Positions 15,515-22,934 of a stretch of DNA of 32,153 nt are shown here, one piece after another. This DNA is from Anaerobutyricum stercoris. GTDB lineage: Bacteria; Bacillota; Clostridia; Lachnospirales; Lachnospiraceae. The position numbers and the translations under genes are program-made. The notes below the pieces were generated by a model. The model searched no databases. It had not been told where the DNA came from and saw only the letters and a list, made by a program, of their open reading frames with translations. Positions within the stretch are counted from its first letter, which is position 1, and each line of letters starts with the position of its first letter. The stretch is from NCBI GenBank assembly GCA_019116455.1, contig DXBR01000100.1, positions 1-32,153 of the forward strand. The letters run 5' to 3'.

Positions 15515-16510
15515 TTATCCTTCCTTATCCTCACACTGTCCTTTCTTCTCCAGATTCAGCAGCCGTTCCAGTTCCGCTTCCTCCATCGGTATACGCGCCG
15601 CGGCTTCCTGCAAGCTCAGCAGACCATCCCGAACTAAATCTACATAAGCTTCTGTCCGACCTTTTGTCCAGCCTTCCTCTATTCCCTGGTTTAGAATAGT
15701 CTTGGCTTCGTATTCCAGTATTTCGCCTCCCAAAACCTCAAGCACCTCCTCTCTTACCTTTTCATATTTTATACACAGATTGTCTGCCACTTTTCTGCTC
15801 AGATCAAGGATTGTCCGACAAACATATTCTGTAATACTCCCCTGCTGATTTAACTCTTCCAGCTGTCTGCGCATATGGCAAAAGGCATCTCGCAAGGCCT
15901 GCCTTTCTCTCTCATCTTCTTCCATTTTTGGAAAAAGGCTCTCATAGCGAAACAAATGGAATGGCAACAGGATAAGAAGTTTCTTCCGAAAAAGTTCTTC
16001 CATCGTGTAATCTATAATATGTACGATTGGTATCTCCATGCAAAATTCTCTGCCGTTTTGCTCGATATATATCTGCATTTTCTCTGTCGTATGTGCTGTA
16101 CGTCTTAAAAACAATACTGCTGATTTCGGAAAGGAAAGATACAGCCCATCTTCTTTTTCCTCGCTATCTTCCAGCGCAATCTGAGAATCATATTCAAACA
16201 TCCTTTTGTCGATACTGGCGTCCCCGCTACTCTGACATTCCAGATGATATCGGATAACGAGAACGCTATCCACCGTAAAACTGGAATCTGTAATTCGCTT
16301 TTCCCCCTCGCCACGTTGCCGGTTCATCAGATGCTCATTCTTCCCGAAATAGATTGCCTCAGTTCCAGTATAACTCTCCGAGAATATCTCATTGAGAAGA
16401 GGAGGAATCAGTTCCCGGCAATCGTTCAGTATTGTCCGAAAGACATCGTCATAAGGTGTAGAACTCTGGCTCATATAGCTTCTCTGCCTCCTTACTGCTG
16501 ATGTTGTCAT
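15515..16510 (-). CDS. Rpn-family / PD-(D/E)XK nuclease-type protein
   Basis: Up to 331 residues. The N-terminus (PYDDVFRTILNDC) and the core (FTVDSVLVIRYHLECQSSGD) match the Rpn/PDDEXK_nuclease transposase-like group. In that core D and E-x-Q form the nuclease motif. The C-terminal half is helical and charged, with the GIEEGWTKGRTEAY-type repeat common in these proteins. Rpn proteins are DNA endonucleases that promote recA-independent recombination in E. coli and are common, often multicopy, in gut Firmicutes. Two starts are possible: ATG 16510 with AAGGA 4-5 nt away, or ATG 16474 with a perfect TAAGGAGG 12 nt away (319 residues). First gene of a coupled pair with the ADP-ribosylglycohydrolase-like gene. 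Confidence 0.8.
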   Translation of the reverse strand: MTTSAVRRQRSYMSQSSTPYDDVFRTILNDCRELIPPLLNEIFSESYTGTEAIYFGKNEHLMNRQRGEGEKRITDSSFTVDSVLVIRYHLECQSSGDASIDKRMFEYDSQIALEDSEEKEDGLYLSFPKSAVLFLRRTAHTTEKMQIYIEQNGREFCMEIPIVHIIDYTMEELFRKKLLILLPFHLFRYESLFPKMEEDERERQALRDAFCHMRRQLEELNQQGSITEYVCRTILDLSRKVADNLCIKYEKVREEVLEVLGGEILEYEAKTILNQGIEEGWTKGRTEAYVDLVRDGLLSLQEAAARIPMEEAELERLLNLEKKGQCEDKEG

Positions 16511-16616
16511 TGCTTCCTTTTACTTTACCTTTCGTTTTGCCGCTTTTTTCATCCTCTGTTCTTTTTATTGTCCCTGCAAGTATACAGCGCATTCCGACAA
16601 TATTTTCCATATTTTC

Positions 16617-16645
16617 ATTATATCCGCCTTATAGAGAAAAAGCAA
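16617..16645 (-). promoter_or_regulatory. Promoter of the Rpn/ADP-ribosylglycohydrolase pair
   Basis: On the minus strand, -35 TTGCTT (16640-16645), 17-nt spacer, -10 TATAAT (16617-16622). The predicted leader is about 100 nt to ATG 16510. Confidence 0.65.
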
Positions 16646-16700
16646 CAAAGATATATAGCTTTTTAAAATAAAATATATTTTTAAAATTTTTCTATTGAAT

Positions 16701-16738
16701 AAAAAAACTGCCATCCTGCTTCTTGCAGAACGACAGTT
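16701..16738 (-). terminator. Rho-independent terminator of the SRP RNA
   Basis: On the minus strand a 14-bp stem (arms 16706-16719 and 16725-16738, with three G-T pairs) encloses a 5-nt loop and is followed by a run of seven T. It lies about 50 nt past the mature 3' end, so the SRP RNA precursor is probably trimmed. Confidence 0.9.
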
Positions 16739-16790
16739 TCAACGCTGTTTATGATAACTGATGGGATATCCATCTTCTCTCACTTTTTTA

Positions 16791-17054
16791 CCGTGCGGTT
16801 GGCTTTGTACGACTGCCAACAGACGTTACCTCTACAGTTAGCTCGAACCAGGCACCCTCACGGCACACAAGAAGCACTCCTTAGTGCTGCTTCGTTCCCG
16901 ACCTGACACGGTTCAGAGGTTCCTGTTGCGCGAGACCCAATTGTCAACACCACTTATAAAGGGCAGCTCCATCCACAGAACGTCCGGGGCCAACCATCAC
17001 TCCTGCTATAGCGGATTGCAGGTACAGGACGCCGCTAACTCCCCAGCTGCACGG
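16791..17054 (-). ncRNA. ffs: Signal recognition particle RNA, large bacterial type
   Basis: 264-nt RNA whose ends pair (CCGTGC with GCACGG). The domain IV core is present: GTCAGGTC, a GGAA tetraloop closed by CG/CG pairs, then GAAGCAGC, the conserved Ffh-binding loop. The length and 5' Alu-like part (TTGGCCCCGGACG and neighbours) match the long Bacillus/Clostridia form rather than the 114-nt 4.5S RNA of E. coli. The RNA scaffolds Ffh for co-translational targeting of membrane and secreted proteins. It has its own consensus promoter and terminator. The position next to tadA matches the tadA-scr order in Bacillus subtilis. Confidence 0.95.
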
Positions 17055-17062
17055 TAAGTACC

Positions 17063-17091
17063 AGTATAAATGATTTTAAAATATCTGTCAA
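17063..17091 (-). promoter_or_regulatory. Consensus promoter of the SRP RNA
   Basis: On the minus strand, perfect -35 TTGACA (17086-17091), 17-nt spacer, -10 TATACT (17063-17068). The start would fall 6-9 nt on, at the first bases of the folded RNA, as expected for a strongly expressed stable RNA. Confidence 0.9.
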
Positions 17092-17146
17092 TGGATAACA
17101 GCGCAAAAATTTATTGAAAAATATTTCCCCATACCTTATTTCCGAA

Positions 17147-17644
17147 TTACTGTTCTGAAACTTCCGCCTTTTTCTCTTTCTTTTTCTGGCGAAGTTTCCG
17201 GAAGAACGCCGACAGCATTTCGGAACATTCTTCTTCAAGGACGCCTCTGGTGACTTCCACCTGATGATTGAATTCCTTCATCTGAAGAAGGTTCAGAATA
17301 GAACCTCCGCATCCGGCCTTCGGGTTCATGCTGCCGATGACTACCCGTGGAATCCGCGCCTGAACGATAGCGCCGGCGCACATCTGGCAGGGTTCCAGAG
17401 TAATGTACATGGTACAGTCTTCAAGACGCCAGTCTCCCGCTTTTTTGCATGCCTTGCTCATGGCAAGCAGCTCCGCATGGGCCAGCACCGTCTTATTTCT
17501 GTTTCGTTTATTATAGCCGCGGGCGATGATCCTGCCGTCACTTACGATCACACAGCCGATAGGCACATCTCCGATGGCTTCCGCCTTTTTTGCCTGGCGG
17601 ATGGCCTCTTTCATAAATTTCTCATCTTCGGTATATTTTCTCAT
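17147..17644 (-). CDS. tadA: tRNA-specific adenosine deaminase
   Basis: 165-residue enzyme converting A34 to inosine in the tRNA-Arg(ACG) anticodon. The zinc/deaminase motif is complete: H56-A-E58 (LAHAELLA) and PCQMC with C86 and C89. The substrate-binding PKAGCGGS segment follows. The length is normal, with a Lys-rich tail. The ribosome site is modest (GCGG or AAGGAAG further up). It lies 37 nt after the 399-residue protein and is probably the last protein gene of the metG-to-tadA cluster, with the SRP RNA downstream under its own promoter. Confidence 0.95.
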   Translation of the reverse strand: MRKYTEDEKFMKEAIRQAKKAEAIGDVPIGCVIVSDGRIIARGYNKRNRNKTVLAHAELLAMSKACKKAGDWRLEDCTMYITLEPCQMCAGAIVQARIPRVVIGSMNPKAGCGGSILNLLQMKEFNHQVEVTRGVLEEECSEMLSAFFRKLRQKKKEKKAEVSEQ

Positions 17645-17681
17645 TTTCCGCCCGTTCTTCCTTTCTCATTTTCAGTATTTA

Positions 17682-18881
17682 TCACTCCTGCAGCAGATGC
17701 AGCCAGTATCCAAAGCCTCCGGTTTTAATCCGGTTTTCTGTCAGCGATAAAAATATCGGAAACTGATATAGCTGCGCCATATACCGTTCTCGATTCTCAT
17801 AAATACCCGGAACCCCGACGCAGTACCTCTCTTCGCCGGCATAGATAACTTTTCCGGCCAGCAGATGATGATACATGGCGTACCCCTTTGCCAGAAACTG
17901 ATTGTCGGACAGTCTCCGGGCTTCGGGGCTGAAAGCTCCCAGCTGCTCCAGCGAAATCTGATAACCGCTCCGGAAGGCGGGATTAAAAATGTTATCCACA
18001 GGTTTTACATTTTTTTCGGTATCTATCCACATATTTTTCAAAAGATCTCCCGATTCTGTAGATGAATTTTGTTCTATCTTTTCTGCTTCCCGAACGGTAC
18101 TTTCTTCCGGATGATAATTATGCCGGGCGGTTTCTGAAAAACTCTGCGGATTTTCTGCAGCTTCTCTTTGCCCGGATGGCGCAGGAGACGGCGCGGGATG
18201 TGAGCTTTCCCCCAGCGGGCGGCCCTGCGGACGGTTCCCGGCGTCCATATGCGGCGTATGCTCCTCCTCCATGCAGGAGGAATCCTGTTTTTCAGAAGGC
18301 GAAGCTCCCGGGGCATCGTCTCTCTCTTTTTCCTCAAAACTCTGGCTGTCCCTCTGCATTTTCTCCACAGAGGAGCTCCCGGGAATCTGCATTTTGCCCT
18401 GATGGACAGCTTCTTCTTGTTCCTGTCCTTCATCCTTATTCTGACGGATACCAGTTTCGCCATCCCGGATAGAAGAAATAATTTCTTTCTGATAAATGTT
18501 CAGCAGCTCTTCCACCGGAATCTCATCGCCAATCCATACACTGCCATAAAAAAATGATTCCTGATAAAAAAGAATGACACCATATTGTTTTCTTATATCA
18601 AATCCCTCCGGCAATTTTTCCGCCGGATAAAACAGTACGGTTTCTTCATGATGCCGGGTGGATTCCAGAAAGGCAAGCCGCCGCATTTTCCACTGATTCT
18701 CCTCTTTTCCATAAAAGCAGAGTTCCAGCTTTATGTCCTCCAGCAGCCGGTCGTCGTCAATCTGCAGAGTGATTTTCATCCCGTTCTTTTTCTGCTCTGC
18801 TTTGACAAATCCTTTGCAGTCTGTCTTGTTCTTTTTATCATAACGATACAAATACGAGAGTATTCTGTAATAGTCGGCCAT
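17682..18881 (-). CDS. Unrecognised 399-residue protein with conserved ends and a disordered middle
   Basis: I do not recognise a catalytic motif. The N-terminal part (1-145, starting MADYYRILSYLYRY) looks like a beta-rich folded domain with GFVKAEQKKNGMKITLQ and YGVILFYQESFFYGSVWIGD. Residues about 150-280 are rich in E, Q, S, P and H and are likely disordered. The C-terminal 110 residues (from about NIFNPAFRSGYQISLEQL) are again ordered and end in GGFGYWLHLLQE. It resembles a group of Lachnospiraceae proteins of unknown function. AGGAG lies 7 nt before ATG 18881. It sits between rsmA and tadA and has no signal peptide or membrane segment, so it is probably cytoplasmic. Confidence 0.8.
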   Translation of the reverse strand: MADYYRILSYLYRYDKKNKTDCKGFVKAEQKKNGMKITLQIDDDRLLEDIKLELCFYGKEENQWKMRRLAFLESTRHHEETVLFYPAEKLPEGFDIRKQYGVILFYQESFFYGSVWIGDEIPVEELLNIYQKEIISSIRDGETGIRQNKDEGQEQEEAVHQGKMQIPGSSSVEKMQRDSQSFEEKERDDAPGASPSEKQDSSCMEEEHTPHMDAGNRPQGRPLGESSHPAPSPAPSGQREAAENPQSFSETARHNYHPEESTVREAEKIEQNSSTESGDLLKNMWIDTEKNVKPVDNIFNPAFRSGYQISLEQLGAFSPEARRLSDNQFLAKGYAMYHHLLAGKVIYAGEERYCVGVPGIYENRERYMAQLYQFPIFLSLTENRIKTGGFGYWLHLLQE

Positions 18882-18937
18882 GAAAAAACTCCTTTTTTCA
18901 TTAATGTATTCCCGGTATTGCAGATTATGACTCCCAA

Positions 18938-19798
18938 TTACTCCATCAGCAGATCTGCCAGTCTGGCAAACTGCTCCAGATCAAGCTTCTCGCCCCGGAT
19001 GGACACCGGAAGCCCCATGGCTTCCAGAGCCTTTACCACTTTTTCTTTTGGAATCTGGAGTTCACTGGAATTGTGAAGGCCGTTCTGGAGAGTCTTTCTT
19101 CTCTGGTTGAAGGAGGCGCGGATGAGCTTGAACATAAACTTTGCGTCTTTCACCTCCACCGGCTTCTTTTCGTGGCGGGTCAGACGGATGACCGCGGAAC
19201 CCACCGCCGGACGGGGCATAAAGCAGTTAGGCGGTACATTTGCCACGATGTAAGGCTCGGCGTAATATTGCACCGCCAGGGACAATGCGCCGTAATCTTT
19301 GGAGCCGGGGCCAGTCTGCATCCGGTCTGCCACTTCTTTCTGAACCATCACAGTGATGGATTCCAACGGAACATCGCTCTCAAACAATCCCATAATGATA
19401 GGCGTCGTAATATAATATGGAAGATTTGCCACCACTTTGATCGGCTTTCCCCCGTTTTTCTCCCTGGCCAGAGCCGCGATATCCACCTTCAGAATATCGT
19501 CATTGATGACCGTCACGTTGGAGTATGCCGAGAGAGTGTCGGCAAGGATCGGTATAAGGTTTTTGTCAATCTCCACGGCGGTGACCTCCCGGGCCGCTTC
19601 TGCCAGATACTGGGTCATGGTGCCGATGCCCGGGCCTATCTCCAGCACAAAATCATCCGGGCCTATCTCAGCGGCAGCAATGATCTTATCCAGCACATGA
19701 GTGTCAATGAGAAAGTTCTGCCCGAACTTTTTCTGAAAATTAAATCCGTATTTCTGAAGGACCGCAATGGTTTCCTGCGGATTTCCTAATGTTGCCAT
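18938..19798 (-). CDS. rsmA: 16S rRNA dimethyladenosine transferase
   Basis: 286-residue enzyme dimethylating two adjacent adenines in helix 45 of 16S rRNA. Family signatures: KKFGQNFLID (23-32), SAM site LEIGPGIGT (52-60), acidic VEID, and catalytic NLPYY (125-129). The C-terminal RRKTLQN segment is also typical. The frame extends 12 codons upstream, but ATG 19798 has GGAG 8 nt before it and gives the usual N-terminus. It is part of the conserved metG-tatD-rsmA cluster. The rnmV (RNase M5) gene that lies between tatD and rsmA in Bacillus is absent. Confidence 0.97.
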   Translation of the reverse strand: MATLGNPQETIAVLQKYGFNFQKKFGQNFLIDTHVLDKIIAAAEIGPDDFVLEIGPGIGTMTQYLAEAAREVTAVEIDKNLIPILADTLSAYSNVTVINDDILKVDIAALAREKNGGKPIKVVANLPYYITTPIIMGLFESDVPLESITVMVQKEVADRMQTGPGSKDYGALSLAVQYYAEPYIVANVPPNCFMPRPAVGSAVIRLTRHEKKPVEVKDAKFMFKLIRASFNQRRKTLQNGLHNSSELQIPKEKVVKALEAMGLPVSIRGEKLDLEQFARLADLLME

Positions 19799-19865
19799 AT
19801 TTTTTTCTCCTACTATATTATATTGTTCCGACAATCACTGCACCGCCGGATTCTTTTACATTTCC

Positions 19866-20633
19866 TTACTGCAGACCATACAGCCGGCAGGCATTTTCAT
19901 AAGTTGCCTGCTCCACTTCTTCCGGAGAAATGTCCCGCAGGGCTGCGATCTCTTTAATGACCAGAGGAAGATACGCGGAGCTGTTCCGTTTGCCGCGGTG
20001 AGGCGTTGGTGCCAGATACGGGCAGTCCGTCTCCACCACGATATGTTCCAGAGGAATCTCCGCCGCAACCTTTTTCAGCACCTTGGAATTCTTGAAGGTT
20101 ACCACACCTCCGATACCCAGATAGTATCCGAGCTTCACATACTCTCTGGCCATCTCCAAAGAGCCGGAATAACAGTGGATGACGCCGCCGGTTGTTCCGG
20201 CATGTTCCGCCTTCATGATGTCGAAGGTATCCTGGGAGGCGTCCCGGCTGTGAATGACCACCGGCAGATTCTCTTCCTTTGCCAGCCGCAGCTGACGGAT
20301 GAACCATTCCCTCTGAACTTCTTTGGGGTCGGTCATCCAATAATAATCCAGACCGATTTCCCCCACCGCCACGATTTTATCCCGGCGGCAGTACTGCCGA
20401 AGTTCCTCCATGCGTTCCTCGTTCAGATCACTGACCTTACATGGATGGATTCCCGCCGTTCCGTACATAAAAGGGTATTTCTCAATGAGAACAAACGAGC
20501 GGAGCATATCGTCCCAGCCATTGCTGATATTGACAACCCGCTCCACTCCGGCGTCCTTTAAGTGGAGCAGCACCTCTTCCCGGTCTTCATCAAACTGCTT
20601 GTCGTCATAATGGGCATGTGAATCAAAAATCAT
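19866..20633 (-). CDS. tatD: TatD-family metal-dependent DNase
   Basis: 255-residue TIM-barrel hydrolase. Metal ligands are visible: HAH at 6-8 (FDSHAHYDD), E in VGEIGLDYYW, H in VIHSRDA, H in GVIHCYSG, and D in VVETDCPYLAP. ATG 20633 has a perfect AGGAGG 5 nt upstream; the eight codons upstream of it in the open frame are not needed. It lies downstream of metG beyond a terminator-like hairpin, so it is either read through or attenuated. Family members degrade single-stranded DNA 3' to 5'; the precise role here is not shown. Confidence 0.95.
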   Translation of the reverse strand: MIFDSHAHYDDKQFDEDREEVLLHLKDAGVERVVNISNGWDDMLRSFVLIEKYPFMYGTAGIHPCKVSDLNEERMEELRQYCRRDKIVAVGEIGLDYYWMTDPKEVQREWFIRQLRLAKEENLPVVIHSRDASQDTFDIMKAEHAGTTGGVIHCYSGSLEMAREYVKLGYYLGIGGVVTFKNSKVLKKVAAEIPLEHIVVETDCPYLAPTPHRGKRNSSAYLPLVIKEIAALRDISPEEVEQATYENACRLYGLQ

Positions 20634-20663
20634 GGCTTCCTCCTTTTCCAAGTCCACATACAG

Positions 20664-20695
20664 AAAAACTGCCGCCCACTTTACATGGGCAGCAG
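20664..20695 (-). terminator. Terminator or attenuator between metG and tatD
   Basis: On the minus strand a 10-bp fully paired stem (arms 20669-20678 and 20686-20695, one G-T pair), a 7-nt loop and five T. It lies 85 nt past the metG stop. No obvious promoter was seen between it and tatD, so partial read-through is likely. Confidence 0.75.
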
Positions 20696-20779
20696 CCTAT
20701 TTTCATTTGCGGAAATCCTGGTTCGAATCTCCCTTTTCCGGCAAATCCTCCCGCGCCTTCCGCAAAACATAAACAATTA

Positions 20780-22744
20780 TCAGCAGATCTCCGCTCCGGC
20801 AGGCATCTTCTTCTCAGGAACCATGAGAGACAGCTCGCCGTTCTCATCTTCTGCACAGAGAAGCATACCTTCAGACAGCACGCCGGCCAGCTTTGCCGGT
20901 TTCAGGTTCACAAGAACCATCACTTTCTTGCCAACCATCTCTTCCGGTGTGTAATGACCTTTGATACCGGATACAATCTGTTTTACCTGGCTGCCGATCT
21001 TCACCTGGGAACAGAGAAGCTTTCTGGACTTCTTCACAGCTTCGCAGGAGATGATCTCTCCCACCTGGAACTGCATTTTCTCAAAATCCTCAAATGTGAT
21101 CTCTTCCTTGTTCTCGATATCGATCACAGGTTCTTCCTCTGCTTCCGGCTCGCCTTCACCCTCGGCTCTTGCCGCATACATTTCTTCCACCTTGTCGAGA
21201 ACCTCTTTCACATCCAGTCTCGCAAAGAGAATCTCCGGTTTTTCCACAACCTTATCGCCGGACCGGTACAAACCGAACATCTCCAGCTCGTCCATAGTTC
21301 TCTCGGAAGAATTCAGCTGTTTAAAAATCCGCTCTGCAGTTTCCGGCATAAACGGAGCCAGCAGGGAAGCGCCGATGGTAATGCTCTCCACCAGATTATA
21401 AAGAACTGTGGATAATCTTTCTTTCTGCTCCGGATCTTTTGCCAGCGCCCAAGGCATGGTCTCGTCGATATATTTGTTGCAGCGCTTGAACAGATTGAAG
21501 ATCTCTGTCATGGCGTCGGCCACACGGAGCTTCGCCATTTTCTTCACCACATTATGTTTTGTGCTTAACGCAACCGTGATCAGATCCTTATCAAAGCCGT
21601 CGGTAACGCCGCAGTTGGCCACCACGCCTCCGAAATACTTGTTGGACATGGAGATGGTACGATTCACCAGATTACCAAGGGTGTTGGCCAGATCAGAATT
21701 CATACGCTCCACGATAAGCTCCCATGTGATCACGCCGTCATTCTCAAACGGCATCTCATGAAGCACGAAATAACGTACCGCGTCCACGCCGAACAAATCT
21801 GCCATATCGTCGGCATAGATCACATTTCCTTTTGACTTGCTCATCTTGCCGTCGCCCTGCAGCAGCCACGGATGACCGAATACCTGCTTCGGCAGAGGCA
21901 GATCAAGCGCCATCAGGAAGATCGGCCAGTAAATAGTGTGGAAACGGATAATATCCTTACCGATCAGATGCAGGTCCGCCGGCCAGTATTTGTCAAATAA
22001 CTCGCCATTATCGCCGTCCACATCATAGCCAAGACCCGTAATGTAGTTGGTCAGCGCATCAAGCCATACGTAAACCACATGCTTCGGATCAAAATCTACC
22101 GGAATACCCCAGGAAAAAGAGGTACGTGACACACATAAATCCTGAAGTCCAGGGAGCAGGAAGTTATTCATCATCTCATTTTTGCGGGATTCCGGCTGAA
22201 TAAATTCAGGATGAGTATTGATATGCTGAATAAGACGGTCTGCATATTTGCTCATCTTAAAGAAATATGCTTCTTCTTTCGCTGGCTGACACGGACGCCC
22301 GCAGTCCGGACATTTACCGTCCACCAGCTGAGACTCCGTAAAGAAGGACTCACAAGGAGTACAGTACATTCCCTCATAATATCCTTTATAGATGTCTCCC
22401 TGATCGTAAAGCTTCTTAAAAATCTTCTGTACCTGTTTCTCATGGTCTTCGTCTGTGGTACGGATAAACTTATCGTAAGAAGTGTTCATTAAATCCCAGA
22501 TTCTTTTGATCTCTCCGGCCACATCATCCACGAACTCTTTCGGGGAAACGCCGGCCTCCTGAGCCTTTAATTCAATCTTCTGTCCATGCTCGTCGGTTCC
22601 TGTCTGGAAACGGACGTCATACCCCTCTTTTCTCTTAAATCTGGCAATAGCATCAGCCAGAACAATCTCATAAGTATTGCCGATATGCGGTTTACCGGAT
22701 GTATATGCAATCGCTGTTGTAATATAGTATGGTTTCTTACTCAT
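20780..22744 (-). CDS. metG: Methionyl-tRNA synthetase with C-terminal Trbp111-like domain
   Basis: 654-residue class I synthetase charging initiator and elongator tRNA-Met. The HIGH-type motif is KPHIGNTY (HIGN at 20-23) and the KMSKS loop is GKMSKSKGN. A zinc knuckle is formed by CTPCESFF and CPDCGRPC. The C-terminal 110 residues (from EEITFEDFEKMQF through NLKPAKLAGVLSEGM) are a Trbp111-type OB domain that aids dimerisation and tRNA binding. An acidic linker (GEGEPEAEEEP) precedes it. ATG 22744 follows AGGAGG with 5 nt spacing. First gene of the metG-tatD-rsmA block. Confidence 0.97.
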   Translation of the reverse strand: MSKKPYYITTAIAYTSGKPHIGNTYEIVLADAIARFKRKEGYDVRFQTGTDEHGQKIELKAQEAGVSPKEFVDDVAGEIKRIWDLMNTSYDKFIRTTDEDHEKQVQKIFKKLYDQGDIYKGYYEGMYCTPCESFFTESQLVDGKCPDCGRPCQPAKEEAYFFKMSKYADRLIQHINTHPEFIQPESRKNEMMNNFLLPGLQDLCVSRTSFSWGIPVDFDPKHVVYVWLDALTNYITGLGYDVDGDNGELFDKYWPADLHLIGKDIIRFHTIYWPIFLMALDLPLPKQVFGHPWLLQGDGKMSKSKGNVIYADDMADLFGVDAVRYFVLHEMPFENDGVITWELIVERMNSDLANTLGNLVNRTISMSNKYFGGVVANCGVTDGFDKDLITVALSTKHNVVKKMAKLRVADAMTEIFNLFKRCNKYIDETMPWALAKDPEQKERLSTVLYNLVESITIGASLLAPFMPETAERIFKQLNSSERTMDELEMFGLYRSGDKVVEKPEILFARLDVKEVLDKVEEMYAARAEGEGEPEAEEEPVIDIENKEEITFEDFEKMQFQVGEIISCEAVKKSRKLLCSQVKIGSQVKQIVSGIKGHYTPEEMVGKKVMVLVNLKPAKLAGVLSEGMLLCAEDENGELSLMVPEKKMPAGAEIC

Positions 22745-22808
22745 CTCTGCCTCCTGTTCCATATATCGCACCGGCCGCGTTCCCGGTGCTTCTTTTGCGT
22801 ATTTTTTT

Positions 22809-22837
22809 ATTATAAAATAAACATGTCGGTTCGTCTA
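22809..22837 (-). promoter_or_regulatory. Promoter of metG
   Basis: On the minus strand, -35 TAGACG (22832-22837), 17-nt spacer, -10 TATAAT (22809-22814). The leader is about 60 nt, leaving no room for a T-box or SAM riboswitch. Confidence 0.6.
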
Positions 22838-22883
22838 TGGTCAAAATACTGAAAAATTAATAGTTTTCGGTTCCAAAACATAG

Positions 22884-22889
22884 TATAAT
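22884..22889 (+). promoter_or_regulatory. -10 box of the lipoprotein gene promoter
   Basis: TATAAT at 22884-22889. The -35 is poor (TAGTTT at 22861-22866, 17 nt upstream). It is divergent from the metG promoter, with 24 nt between the two elements. Confidence 0.45.
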
Positions 22890-22934
22890 ATGGAAAACTT
22901 TTCGTTCACCATCGATTGAAGGGAGTCCTCCGAT

